Assembly: GCA_001783145.1 (NCBI GenBank)
Contig: MFQT01000013.1
Span: forward strand, 1-37,411
Origin: Candidatus Magasanikbacteria bacterium RIFOXYB2_FULL_38_10
Lineage (GTDB): Bacteria > Patescibacteriota > Patescibacteriia > Magasanikbacterales > UBA10003
Direction: 5' to 3'
DNA length: 37,411 nucleotides
Made by a program: the position numbers and the translations under genes. The notes under the pieces were generated by a model, which was given only the letters and a program-made list of their open reading frames with translations, had not been told where the DNA came from and searched no databases. Within the stretch, counting starts at the first letter, position 1. Each line of letters opens with the position of its first letter. Positions 7,579-14,980 of the stretch are shown here, in pieces.

Positions 7579-8703
7579 TCATTCTTTTTCCAAATCCCTT
7601 AACAAATCCTTCTGTCTACGGCTTAATTTTGCGGGAGTCACCACTATTACCTCTACATATAAATCGCCGCGGCTAAAATCACGCAAATGAGTAATCCCCT
7701 TACTTTTTAATCTAATAAGCTGGCCTGATTGTACGCCCTCAGGAATAACGACTTTTAATAAACCATCCAAACTTTCCACTTCTACTGTAGCCCCCAAGGC
7801 TGCCTCGGTAAAAGAAATATTTTTCTTGATGTAGATATCAAAACCTTCACGATGAAAACGTAAGTCCTTCTTTACCCGCACGCGCAAATACAAATCCCCT
7901 GCCCGGCTACCTTTATGACCGGCTTCTCCGTGCGAAGCCAGGCGAATAGATTCGCCATCATCAATACCCGCTGGAATTTTGACAGTAATCTCCTCTTGTT
8001 TTTTAATAATACCGCGGCCACTGCACTGTTTACATTTTTTTTCTGGAATTTCTCCCGCGCCTTCGCAAACAGGGCACTGCACTACACTCTGGAACGCGCC
8101 AAAAACTGTACGTTGAACTTGTTGCACCTGTCCTTTACCGCCGCAATCTTTGCATTTATGCATTTTACTACCGGACTCTACCCCACTCCCACTGCAAACA
8201 TCGCACGCAGTATTTTTATACAATTTAAAAGTTTTTTCTGTGCCAAAGGCCGTCTCTTTTAGATCAATTTGAATATCAACTTGGATATCTTGTCCTCTGG
8301 CGCCTCGACGTCCTCCGGCACTTCTTCCGCTTCCCCCGCCGCCAAAAATATCACCAAAACCGCCAAAAATGTCTCCCAGATCACCAAAATCAAAACCCTG
8401 CCCGCCAGAACCGCCACCAAACCCAGAAAAGTCAAAATCACCTGCACCGCCAAAACCTTGACCATATCCGCCAGGTCCGCCGGCTCCGGCATTGTCAAAA
8501 GTTGCACCAAACTGATCATACTGCTGACGTTTTTGCGGATCGTTTAAAACTTGAAAGGCTTCGTTGGCTTCTTTAAATTTTTCCACATTGCCACCCTGCT
8601 TGTCCGGATGATGCTGATGCGCCATTTTTCTAAAAGCCGCCCGGATTTCATCCTGGCTCGCACCTTTACTAACACCTAAAATTTTATAGTAATCTTTGGA
8701 CAT
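7579..8703 (-). CDS. dnaJ: Chaperone protein DnaJ
   Basis: Co-chaperone that delivers unfolded proteins to DnaK and stimulates its ATPase. The 374-residue product has the classic type I layout: J domain (residues 1-70) with the HPD motif in HQHHPDKQ, a long Gly/Phe-rich linker (about 70-135), four zinc-finger repeats of the CxxCxGxG type (CDVCSGSG, CKDCGGKG, CPVCEGAG, CKQCSGRG), and the C-terminal substrate-binding domains. All zinc cysteines are intact. The start follows the dnaK stop by two bases, so the two genes are co-transcribed and probably translationally coupled. Confidence 0.97.
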   Translation of the reverse strand: MSKDYYKILGVSKGASQDEIRAAFRKMAHQHHPDKQGGNVEKFKEANEAFQVLNDPQKRQQYDQFGATFDNAGAGGPGGYGQGFGGAGDFDFSGFGGGSGGQGFDFGDLGDIFGGFGDIFGGGGSGRSAGGRRGARGQDIQVDIQIDLKETAFGTEKTFKLYKNTACDVCSGSGVESGSKMHKCKDCGGKGQVQQVQRTVFGAFQSVVQCPVCEGAGEIPEKKCKQCSGRGIIKKQEEITVKIPAGIDDGESIRLASHGEAGHKGSRAGDLYLRVRVKKDLRFHREGFDIYIKKNISFTEAALGATVEVESLDGLLKVVIPEGVQSGQLIRLKSKGITHLRDFSRGDLYVEVIVVTPAKLSRRQKDLLRDLEKE

Positions 8704-8705
8704 GT

Positions 8706-10637
8706 TTACTTCTTATCATCTACCACCTCACCCTCAATCGGGCCTTGTCCACCAGCTGGCGGATTTTTATCGCCGCCCTCGCCATTTGTACCACCTTCTG
8801 CACCCGGAGTGGCCCCCTGTGCCGTACCCGGCTGTTCTCCGGCCTTATACATTTCCGCGCCAACCTTTTGCGCGAGCCCAGATAAATCATCAGCGGCCTT
8901 CTTTATTGCTTCAATATCTTCACCATCTTTAATTTTTTTCAAGGCCTCAATCTTTTCTTCAATGGCTTTTTTATCCTCGGCTTTCACTTTATCACCGGCA
9001 TCGCGCAACATTTTCTCCGTGGTATAAACCATGGTATCAGCGATATTTTTAGTCTCAATCAATTCTTGTTTTTTCTTATCCTCATCAGCATGCATTTCCG
9101 CTTCTTTTTTCATCTTTTCCACTTCATCTTTGGATAAACCCGAAGAAGCGGTAATAGTAATTTGTTGTTCTTTGCCAGTGGCCTTGTCCGTGGCTTTAAC
9201 ATTTAAAATGCCGTTGGCATCAATATCAAATTTAACTTCCACCTGTGGCACGCCGCGAGGAGCCGGAGGAATACCGGATAAAATAAATCTACCTAATGAT
9301 TTGTTGTCAGTAACCATGGGACGTTCGCCTTGCAAAACATGAATCTCCACCGAGGTTTGAGAGTCAGCCGCAGTGGAAAAAACTTGAGATTTAGATGTCG
9401 GGATAGTAGTGTTGCGTGTTATTAACGCGGTCATCACACCACCCAAAGTTTCTAGTCCAAGTGACAAAGGAGTGACATCCAAAAGCAAAACATCTTTAAC
9501 TTCACCTTTCAAAATTGCGCCTTGCACAGCCGCGCCTACAGCCACCACTTCATCAGGGTTCACGGAAATATTGGGCTTCTTGCCAAAAAATTTCTCCACT
9601 GTTTGATAAACCAGCGGCATTCTGGTCATACCGCCAACCATTACTACTTCATCAATTTGTGAAGTTTCCATCTTGGCATCCTTTAAAGCATTTTTCACCG
9701 GAGTAATTGTTTTGGCCACCAATTCGCCGACCAATTCTTCTAATTTTGAACGAGTCAATTTCTTTACCAGGTGTTTTGGACCGGCCGCATCAGAAGTGAT
9801 AAAAGGCTGATTGATTTCTGTTTCTTGAGCCGTAGATAATTCCACTTTAGCTTTTTCCGCCGCTTCTTTAATTCTTTGCAAAGATAAGGGATCTTTAGCC
9901 AAATCAATGCCTTGATCTTTTTTAAACTCTGTTAAAATCCAATTCATGATTACTTGATCAAAATCATCACCGCCCAAATGCGTATCACCATTGGTGGATA
10001 AAACCTGAACGGTATCTTCCGCAATTTCCAAAATGGAGATATCAAAAGTACCGCCGCCCAAATCATAGACAGCGATTTTTTGATTTTTCTTTTTATCAAA
10101 ACCATATGCCAAAGCCGCGGCAGTCGGTTCGTTGATAATTCGCAGAACATTCAAACCGGCAATTACACCGGCGTCTTTAGTGGCTTGGCGCTCTGAATCA
10201 TCAAAGTAGGCCGGCACAGTAATAACCGCATCGGTAATCTTCTCTCCCAATTTTTCTTCGGCATCAGTTTTTAATTTTTGCAAAACCAAGGCGGAAATTT
10301 CTTGGGGCGCAAATTCTTTGTTGCCCATTACAACTTTAACACCATCGCCGGCTTTAATAATTTTAAACGGCATATTTTTCAAATCTCTTTGAACTTCCGC
10401 ATCATCAAAGCGGCGACCGATTAAACGTTTGATGGAATATAAAGTGTTTTCCGGGTTAGTGACAGATTGACGTTTAGCCAAGAGACCCACATGGCGTTCA
10501 CCTGTTTTGGTAATCGCTACAATAGAAGGTGTAGTGCGAGCGCCTTCTTTATTTTCTAAAACCTTGGGCTGACCGCCTTCCACCACAGCCATGCAAGAAA
10601 ATGTTGTCCCCAAATCAATACCTAATACTTTAGACAT
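8706..10637 (-). CDS. dnaK: Chaperone protein DnaK (Hsp70)
   Basis: ATP-dependent Hsp70 chaperone of the cytoplasm. The 643-residue product starts [20 protein letters not shown], with the phosphate-1 loop GIDLGTT, and contains [12 protein letters not shown] (phosphate 2), [10 protein letters not shown] (adenosine) and the substrate domain starting near [14 protein letters not shown]. It ends in a Gly/Pro-rich tail, with EGEVVDDKK at the very end. It is the first gene of dnaK-dnaJ. I see no CIRCE element between 10638 and 10740, unlike the hrcA unit, so its heat control may differ. No SD is visible before ATG 10637. Confidence 0.97.
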   Translation of the reverse strand: MSKVLGIDLGTTFSCMAVVEGGQPKVLENKEGARTTPSIVAITKTGERHVGLLAKRQSVTNPENTLYSIKRLIGRRFDDAEVQRDLKNMPFKIIKAGDGVKVVMGNKEFAPQEISALVLQKLKTDAEEKLGEKITDAVITVPAYFDDSERQATKDAGVIAGLNVLRIINEPTAAALAYGFDKKKNQKIAVYDLGGGTFDISILEIAEDTVQVLSTNGDTHLGGDDFDQVIMNWILTEFKKDQGIDLAKDPLSLQRIKEAAEKAKVELSTAQETEINQPFITSDAAGPKHLVKKLTRSKLEELVGELVAKTITPVKNALKDAKMETSQIDEVVMVGGMTRMPLVYQTVEKFFGKKPNISVNPDEVVAVGAAVQGAILKGEVKDVLLLDVTPLSLGLETLGGVMTALITRNTTIPTSKSQVFSTAADSQTSVEIHVLQGERPMVTDNKSLGRFILSGIPPAPRGVPQVEVKFDIDANGILNVKATDKATGKEQQITITASSGLSKDEVEKMKKEAEMHADEDKKKQELIETKNIADTMVYTTEKMLRDAGDKVKAEDKKAIEEKIEALKKIKDGEDIEAIKKAADDLSGLAQKVGAEMYKAGEQPGTAQGATPGAEGGTNGEGGDKNPPAGGQGPIEGEVVDDKK

Positions 10638-10688
10638 AAGAAAAAATTAATAAATATGTAAATTAAACTTAAATTAAATTAAAACCTC

Positions 10689-10717
10689 TTGACAAAAAGG
10701 CCAAAATGTGCTATAAT
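10689..10717 (+). promoter_or_regulatory. Consensus sigma-70 promoter with extended -10
   Basis: TTGACA (10689-10694), exactly 17 bp, TATAAT (10712-10717), with TGC directly before the -10 as an extended -10 element. This is a perfect consensus promoter, driving the small membrane-protein gene at 10744. It should be very active. Confidence 0.9.
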
Positions 10718-10743
10718 TTATTCAACCTAAATTGAGGTGAATC

Positions 10744-10977
10744 TTGGAGCAACAGCAGGTGGCCAAACATTCGATTTTCGGAGAGGCTACCCCCTATGTC
10801 ATTGCTTTCCTAGTGGCCATACATGTAATGGTTCTTTGCGGAGCGGTCCTCTCAACCAATCCCGAAGGAATCTTTTACATTCTATGGCTGACCTTGGAGA
10901 TCATCAGTGGTATCTTTTTCATCGGCTCCATCATCATAGGCTTTCAGAAGATTCCGTCCGAACCCGAGATTATCTAA
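10744..10977 (+). CDS. Orphan small membrane protein, 77 aa
   Basis: The TTG at 10744 is preferred because GAGGTG lies four bases before it and because this frame gives a sensible protein; a GTG in another frame at 10737 overlaps the SD. The product has two hydrophobic helices (PYVIAFLVAIHVMVLCGAVL and ILWLTLEIISGIFFIGSIII) joined by a short loop, with a short polar end on each side. I do not recognise a family. It is a single-gene unit between perfect promoter (10689-10717) and terminator (11005-11029), placed between dnaK and hsp20 on the opposite strand. Its function is unknown. Confidence 0.7.
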   Translation: MEQQQVAKHSIFGEATPYVIAFLVAIHVMVLCGAVLSTNPEGIFYILWLTLEIISGIFFIGSIIIGFQKIPSEPEII

Positions 10978-11004
10978 ATTTAACAGCTTTTTTCACCCCC
11001 AGAC

Positions 11005-11029
11005 GCCAGAGCAACTCTGGCTTTTTTTT
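11005..11029 (+). terminator. Rho-independent terminator of the 77-aa gene
   Basis: GCCAGAG (11005-11011), loop CAA, CTCTGGC (11015-11021), then eight T. Confidence 0.9.
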
Positions 11030-11069
11030 ATTAAAGAACTTAACCAATAATTCTTAATCAGGAAAACGC

Positions 11070-11504
11070 TTATTTTTTCTTCACCGCCACTTTCACTGTC
11101 TTGGCTTTCACTTCCGGCGACTTAGGCACCACAATTTTGAGCATGCCATTTTCAAATTCGGCATTAGCTTTGTCTTCTACCACCTTGGCAGGCAAAGCTA
11201 CTTGGCGATAAAAAGAACCGGCCCGCACTTCTTTTCTATAATAATTTTTTTCATCCACTTCTGATTCTTTTTTCATCTCGCCTTTGACAGTTAAAATTCC
11301 ATTTTGCACAGAAACTTCCACGTCTTTGGGTTCAACTCCCGCGAGAGGAGTTTCCACCACCACGCTATCCTTGGTTTCATAAACATCAATGGCCGGAGTA
11401 AAACCTTTGGCGCCTTCGGCCATAAGGGGTCCGCCTTCAAACATTTTATCCATTTCATCAGCCCAAGAGGGCATGAGAAACGGAGACCATTTTATGAGAG
11501 ACAT
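11070..11504 (-). CDS. Small heat-shock protein, Hsp20/alpha-crystallin family
   Basis: ATP-independent holdase that binds unfolding proteins and hands them to DnaK. The 144-residue product has the alpha-crystallin domain from about residue 35 (TPAIDVYETKDSVVVETPLAGVEPKDVEV) to its end. It includes the conserved SFYRQVALP and the AEFENGMLKIVVPK strand that precedes the C-terminal tail. Start set at ATG 11504, which has AAGGAG seven bases upstream; the frame opens earlier at a TTG (11525) inside the leader. It lies downstream of grpE and hrcA with a 113-bp gap that holds inverted repeats and a possible promoter of its own. Confidence 0.93.
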   Translation of the reverse strand: MSLIKWSPFLMPSWADEMDKMFEGGPLMAEGAKGFTPAIDVYETKDSVVVETPLAGVEPKDVEVSVQNGILTVKGEMKKESEVDEKNYYRKEVRAGSFYRQVALPAKVVEDKANAEFENGMLKIVVPKSPEVKAKTVKVAVKKK

Positions 11505-11617
11505 ATTTTTCTCCTTTCTCCCCAAAAGGGGTTAAAATTTTATAATTGCTAGCGAGGATGCAGAGCAAGCTCGTTTGCATTGCATCCGAGCGACGCAATG
11601 CACAAGCGCAGTAGCGC
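11505..11617 (-). repeat. GC-rich inverted-repeat cluster between grpE and hsp20, with hsp20 leader
   Basis: The gap carries several small palindromes: AAGCGC-AGTA-GCGCTT next to the grpE stop, GCATTGC with GCAATGC, GGATGCA with TGCATCC, and GAGC-AA-GCTC. Nearer hsp20, TTGCTC and TATAAA with 18 bp between them could be a promoter, and CCCC-TTTT-GGGG forms a short hairpin just before the SD. The clustered palindromes look like a REP-type intergenic element rather than a simple terminator, as no T-run follows. Confidence 0.45.
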
Positions 11618-12136
11618 TTATTTGCTAACAATCACTTTTGCCGCTTTTAATATTTTTCCACCGGCTGTATACCCACCCTCAATTTCTTTCACAATTACAC
11701 CCGTTTTCTCTCCTTCTTCTTCCCCAATCGCCTCATGTAATTTTGGATCAAACTTCTCCCCCACCGTTTTAATTTCTTCTATACCCAATTCTTTTAAAGT
11801 TTCAGCAAACTGTTTTTTAATAAAGCTCAAACCTAAAACCCAATTTTTTACATCCGCTTCTTTTTCTTCTAATTTTGGTTGGTGTTGCAGTGCTTTTTTA
11901 AAATTATCATACACTTCTAAAAAACTCATAGCGGCTAATCCTTTGGCAAATTGCCCCATTTCTGTTTTTTCTCGCGCCACTTCTTTTTTTAAATTATCAT
12001 AATCAGCCAAAGCGCGTTTCCAATTATTAAAGTGCTCACCTGCCATTTCTTCTATAGTTTTTCCCGATGCTGATTGAATTTCTTTTTTTTCTTCTTCCAT
12101 ACCATCATCTTGTTTTTTTTGTGGTTCATCCGACAT
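11618..12136 (-). CDS. grpE: GrpE, DnaK nucleotide-exchange factor
   Basis: Exchanges ADP for ATP on DnaK. The 172-residue product has the acidic N-terminal tail and long coiled coil (about residues 1-70), then the family core with NWKRALADYDNLKKEVARE, SFLEVYDNFKKAL and GVEEIKT-type spacing, and ends in the beta domain with DPKLHEAIGEEEGEKTG and VVxEIEGGYTAGGKILKAAKVIV. It starts four bases after hrcA stops, so both belong to one CIRCE-controlled operon. Confidence 0.95.
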   Translation of the reverse strand: MSDEPQKKQDDGMEEEKKEIQSASGKTIEEMAGEHFNNWKRALADYDNLKKEVAREKTEMGQFAKGLAAMSFLEVYDNFKKALQHQPKLEEKEADVKNWVLGLSFIKKQFAETLKELGIEEIKTVGEKFDPKLHEAIGEEEGEKTGVIVKEIEGGYTAGGKILKAAKVIVSK

Positions 12137-12140
12137 AATT

Positions 12141-12815
12141 TTAAGCTAAAATTTTTTTAATGCTATTTATTAAATTTAAATTTTTTTGATAATCCATACG
12201 CATAGGCCCTAAAATGCCAAAAATTCCGTCTTCATGTCCGGGTAAAACAGTACCCACAAAACTGCAATTTTTATCAAAAGGATTATTCAATCCTAACAAA
12301 ATTTTTTGATTTTGAAAAATTTTTTCCATAACTTTAGGCATCATTTCTTCACAGTGATCTAAAACTTCCGAAATTGTCGTCACCATCGCATGAGCACTAA
12401 ATTCGGGCTTACCAAATAAATTAGAAAGGCCGGTATAATAAAGTTGATTTTGATTAAAAGCTACAATTATGGCCTCACCGGTTATTTCCGCAGAAGCTTT
12501 GGCCAAAAATTTGATCCTGTCTTGTGCTTCAAAATTATTAATTAGATGTTTTAATTTCTTTTCTAAGGCCTCATTTGATTTTTCTATAACAAATTTTTGG
12601 ATATAAAATTCATAGCCCTTTTCTGTAGGAATTCTGCCAGCGGAAGTATGCGGTTGAAAAATCAAACCATTTTCTTCTATTTCCATCATTTCATTTCTAA
12701 TAGTAGCTGAGGAAGTTTTTAAACTGATAGCCAATTTTAAAGAACCAACCGGTTCGGCTGTTTTTAAATAGTCTTCTACAATACGTTTTAATAACTTCTC
12801 TTTTCTGGAAATCAT
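12141..12815 (-). CDS. hrcA: HrcA, heat-inducible transcription repressor (short form)
   Basis: Repressor that binds CIRCE and controls heat-shock chaperone genes. The N-terminal winged helix is clear (RKEKLLKRIVEDYLKTAEPVG, SSATIRNEMMEIEENGLI, PHTSAGRIPTEKGYEFYI) and the C-terminus has the family ending GIFGILGPMRMDYQKNLNLI. At 224 residues it is well below the usual length of about 340, so the middle GAF-like domain is reduced. The promoter and a perfect CIRCE lie directly upstream, so it represses its own operon with grpE. The initiator is ATG 12815, ten bases after the CIRCE. Confidence 0.93.
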   Translation of the reverse strand: MISRKEKLLKRIVEDYLKTAEPVGSLKLAISLKTSSATIRNEMMEIEENGLIFQPHTSAGRIPTEKGYEFYIQKFVIEKSNEALEKKLKHLINNFEAQDRIKFLAKASAEITGEAIIVAFNQNQLYYTGLSNLFGKPEFSAHAMVTTISEVLDHCEEMMPKVMEKIFQNQKILLGLNNPFDKNCSFVGTVLPGHEDGIFGILGPMRMDYQKNLNLINSIKKILA

Positions 12816-12824
12816 ATTCCGTGG

Positions 12825-12851
12825 TTAGCACTCATCTATTTTGAGTGCTAA
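12825..12851. promoter_or_regulatory. CIRCE operator (HrcA-binding site)
   Basis: TTAGCACTC (12825-12833), nine bases, GAGTGCTAA (12843-12851): a perfect match to the CIRCE inverted repeat. It sits between the -10 element and the hrcA start, where bound HrcA would block transcription. Confidence 0.97.
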
Positions 12852-12855
12852 TGAC

Positions 12856-12884
12856 ATTATATCCCCACTTTAATCCCCTGTCAA
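12856..12884 (-). promoter_or_regulatory. Consensus sigma-70 promoter of hrcA-grpE
   Basis: Minus strand TTGACA (12879-12884), 17 bp, TATAAT (12856-12861), both perfect. The CIRCE begins four bases downstream of the -10. Confidence 0.92.
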
Positions 12885-12901
12885 GAGTTTCACTAAAGAT
12901 T

Positions 12902-12931
12902 AAAAAACCGCACTGCGTTAAACAATGCGGT
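12902..12931 (-). terminator. Rho-independent terminator of the 12949-13669 unit
   Basis: Minus strand CCGCATTG, seven-base loop, CAGTGCGG (one G-T pair), then six T. Confidence 0.85.
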
Positions 12932-12948
12932 AGAATATCGGTTTAAAA

Positions 12949-13287
12949 TTACAAGGTCGCCAGACCCGTCCTTGTGCCAGGATTATAAACAACCGAGCCG
13001 TGTACCCCCACCCCATCACCCGAGGGAAAAAGCATGCCCCTTAAAACAAGATTCTGAAACCCGCCGGGGAGCAGTCCTTTTGCAGTGGGTACTATTGCCA
13101 CTTCTTCCAACCGCAATCTTACACTGCGACTACGAGATAACCTGTAAGGCTTCTTTAAAGACCGAAAAGGACTGCGATCCACGGCCAAAAACAAATCCTG
13201 AGGCCTTCCCAGAACAGACAAGGCGTTGGCCAAATCGGCAAAAAGGGGATTTCTTCGATGAAAGATAACCCTGAATTCAATTTCCAT
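12949..13287 (-). CDS. Orphan small protein, 112 aa, unknown function
   Basis: No recognised family. ATG 13287 is chosen because GGGAGG lies five bases before it; a GTG at 13293 would overlap that SD. The product is strongly basic in the middle (SLKKPYRLSRSRSVRLRLEE) and rich in Gly and Val toward the end, without signal peptide or membrane segment. It follows the 13310-13669 gene by 22 bp and shares its promoter; a terminator follows at 12902-12931. The two-gene unit lies between the heat-shock operon and a divergent PRPP-synthetase-like gene. Confidence 0.65.
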   Translation of the reverse strand: MEIEFRVIFHRRNPLFADLANALSVLGRPQDLFLAVDRSPFRSLKKPYRLSRSRSVRLRLEEVAIVPTAKGLLPGGFQNLVLRGMLFPSGDGVGVHGSVVYNPGTRTGLATL

Positions 13288-13309
13288 TTTCACCTCCCAG
13301 CTGTCTTTT

Positions 13310-13669
13310 TTAGCAATCGCACAGCCCCTTTTTCAAAAGCGGCTCGCCAATCCATATTGACCCGGATCCGATGCGGAAATCAAAAGTTACTACGGCTTTG
13401 TAAAGACCCAACCGAGGATCATTGGGTGCTACATTGGTAGGATCACTCACAAAGCCACGGATCTTGAACTTGTGGCCGCCTTCACGTCTGACATCCAAAA
13501 CGACGAACCTAAGAATAGCCTCATCCTGACCCTTCAAGAAGGGCTGACCCTTGACCAAAAAACGTACAACGGATTGAGCAGAGTTTTGCCCATCACAGAA
13601 CAAAGCCAACTGGACTTGTTCCAAAGAGGTATTGTGTTCCGAAAAAGGAATGAGGCAACGTTTGCTCAT
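13310..13669 (-). CDS. Orphan small protein, 119 aa, unknown function
   Basis: No recognised family. The start is ATG 13669, with AAAGGAG eight bases upstream. The product is soluble, about 119 residues, with beta-rich stretches (AILRFVVLDVRREGGHKFKI, GLYKAVVTFDFRIGSGSIWI) and a Cys pair at the C-terminus (LCDC). It is the first gene of a two-gene unit with 12949-13287. Its promoter (13733-13761) is back to back with that of the divergent gene at 13852. A small GGCTA-AGGT-TAGCC hairpin lies in its leader at 13706-13719. Confidence 0.65.
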   Translation of the reverse strand: MSKRCLIPFSEHNTSLEQVQLALFCDGQNSAQSVVRFLVKGQPFLKGQDEAILRFVVLDVRREGGHKFKIRGFVSDPTNVAPNDPRLGLYKAVVTFDFRIGSGSIWIGEPLLKKGLCDC

Positions 13670-13705
13670 AACTCCAACTCCTTTAAAAGTTAAGGAACCT
13701 TCAAG

Positions 13706-13719
13706 GGCTAACCTTAGCC
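13706..13719 (-). repeat. Leader hairpin of the 13310-13669 gene
   Basis: Perfect 14-bp palindrome GGCTAAGGTTAGCC on the minus strand, between the promoter and the SD. It resembles the hairpin in the leader of the 18103-18507 gene, which also carries an AGGTTA-GCC core. Confidence 0.5.
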
Positions 13720-13732
13720 GCTGAATATTTTT

Positions 13733-13761
13733 AACTTAACACAAAAGTCTAAAATTGTCAA
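13733..13761 (-). promoter_or_regulatory. Promoter of the 13669/13287 orphan pair
   Basis: Minus strand TTGACA (13756-13761), 17 bp, TAAGTT (13733-13738). The -35 is perfect, the -10 weak, but the same -10 occurs before the 320-640 gene. Confidence 0.55.
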
Positions 13762-13763
13762 CA

Positions 13764-13792
13764 TTGACCAATTTTTACTTTAATGTTAAATT
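13764..13792 (+). promoter_or_regulatory. Possible promoter of the PRPP-synthetase-like gene
   Basis: TTGACC (13764-13769), 17 bp, TAAATT (13787-13792). Its -35 is two bases from the divergent -35, forming the inverted repeat GTCAA-CA-TTGAC, a possible shared operator. Confidence 0.45.
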
Positions 13793-13851
13793 TTGAGTAG
13801 TTCACGCCTAAGTAGGCAACAATCGTTCTTTCCCATTTTTAGGAGAAGATT

Positions 13852-14919
13852 ATGGAAACATACAACGGACACGGCGGCTTAACTTTAGTTCCCCTGCCTG
13901 GTTTTGTTGACTTAGCCAATCAACTCAAAGAAGCGATTGAACATCGCAACCACAAAGAAACTGACCCTCCGACAACCGTGGATATTGCCGTTCCGGAATT
14001 TGGACTTCGTAGCAACCAAGAACCATTTGTGCGCCTGGGCAAAGAACACATTGGCGGCCACGATTGTGTGGTTTTGACCAGTGGCCCGGGAACTTATCAA
14101 ATGATCATTCAGTTGCTTCTGATTCTTGGGTACCTTGCCGGCCGCCGGGCTGGCAGAATCACTGTCATAACCGGCTATTTCCCTTTATCCCGTTCAGACA
14201 AAGATGAAGGTTCTATGGAACTGGCTCTTCCTAGGCTCATTGTGGATCTGATGCAGACAGCCGCGGACGGACGGTTAGACCGCATTATCGCGATGGATCT
14301 ACATTCTCCACAAGTGGTCATGGCCGGCAAGCTGGGCCGCATCACCGAGGTTTCCATGGCAAGACGCGTACTCAAACGCGCGCTTGATGATGCTATCGTT
14401 AAAGGCTACCGCGGCAGAATTTGTATCCTTCTGCCTGACGACGGGGCGCAAAAACGTTACGCCGGAGTTATAAAGCAAGTTTCCGAAGAAACGGGTGAAA
14501 TCCTGCCTTTGGTTATTGGTCAAAAACGCCGCACAGACAGTCACAGTTCCCAGCTTCTTGGGCTTTCCGGAGATATAGATGCCTTGCAAGGAGCTTTGGT
14601 TATTGGTCTTGACGACGAAATTGCCACGGCTAAAACCAACGGCGATACGGCCGTTGCCGTCAAAGCGAATTTTGGAACAAAAGAGTACTGGGCCGTGGTC
14701 ATCCATGGGGTACTCTCGGAAAATGCTCCTCAATTTCTTAGCAGAGCCGATTGCCCTATTGATTGCACCTACATAACCGGCACTATTCCTCCAGAAGGGC
14801 GTCCGGAATTGGCTGAACTTTTGACAAATGGCAAACTGGTAGTGGCTCCATTGGTTAAAGATCTGGCCCAGATCATTTATTTCCACCACTGGGATCGCAG
14901 AATTCGTGACATGAGATAA
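13852..14919 (+). CDS. Ribose-phosphate pyrophosphokinase (PRPP synthetase)-like protein
   Basis: PRPP synthetases make phosphoribosyl pyrophosphate from ribose 5-phosphate and ATP. The 355-residue product follows the family from end to end: GGHDCVVLTSGPGTYQMIIQ for the RGxDVF region, RITVITGYFPLSRSDK for the flexible loop region, the conserved His in AMDLHSPQ, ILLPDDGAQKRYAGV, IGQKRRT and VIGLDDEIATAKTNGD at the phosphoribosyl-binding loop. Two key sites are altered: the loop usually reads DDxIDTAGT but here DDEIATAKT, and the usual RQD is RSD. It may thus be a regulator or a divergent enzyme. ATG 13852 has AGGAGA five bases upstream. A strong terminator follows. Confidence 0.8.
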   Translation: METYNGHGGLTLVPLPGFVDLANQLKEAIEHRNHKETDPPTTVDIAVPEFGLRSNQEPFVRLGKEHIGGHDCVVLTSGPGTYQMIIQLLLILGYLAGRRAGRITVITGYFPLSRSDKDEGSMELALPRLIVDLMQTAADGRLDRIIAMDLHSPQVVMAGKLGRITEVSMARRVLKRALDDAIVKGYRGRICILLPDDGAQKRYAGVIKQVSEETGEILPLVIGQKRRTDSHSSQLLGLSGDIDALQGALVIGLDDEIATAKTNGDTAVAVKANFGTKEYWAVVIHGVLSENAPQFLSRADCPIDCTYITGTIPPEGRPELAELLTNGKLVVAPLVKDLAQIIYFHHWDRRIRDMR

Positions 14920-14947
14920 CAAAAAAGCCCCTAAGGGCCAACAAACC

Positions 14948-14980
14948 AAGCGGTAGTTTTTCAACAAACTGCCGCTTTTT
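14948..14980 (+). terminator. Rho-independent terminator
   Basis: AAGCGGTAGTTT (14948-14959), six-base loop, AAACTGCCGCTT (14966-14977) with one T-G pair, then TTT. It overlaps the last codon of the convergent queH gene. Confidence 0.85.

Noticed and set aside
8269-8547. Ser/Thr-rich open frame antisense to dnaJ
   Set aside because: Caused by the Gly-rich repeat region of dnaJ read on the other strand.
10638-10688. Promoter or CIRCE before dnaK
   Set aside because: The gap is almost pure A/T; no TTAGCACTC half-site and no convincing hexamer pair could be fixed.
14299-14967. 222-codon open frame on the minus strand opposite the PRPP-synthetase-like gene
   Set aside because: The plus strand has a clear family match with SD and terminator; the minus frame has no recognisable motifs and ends inside it.
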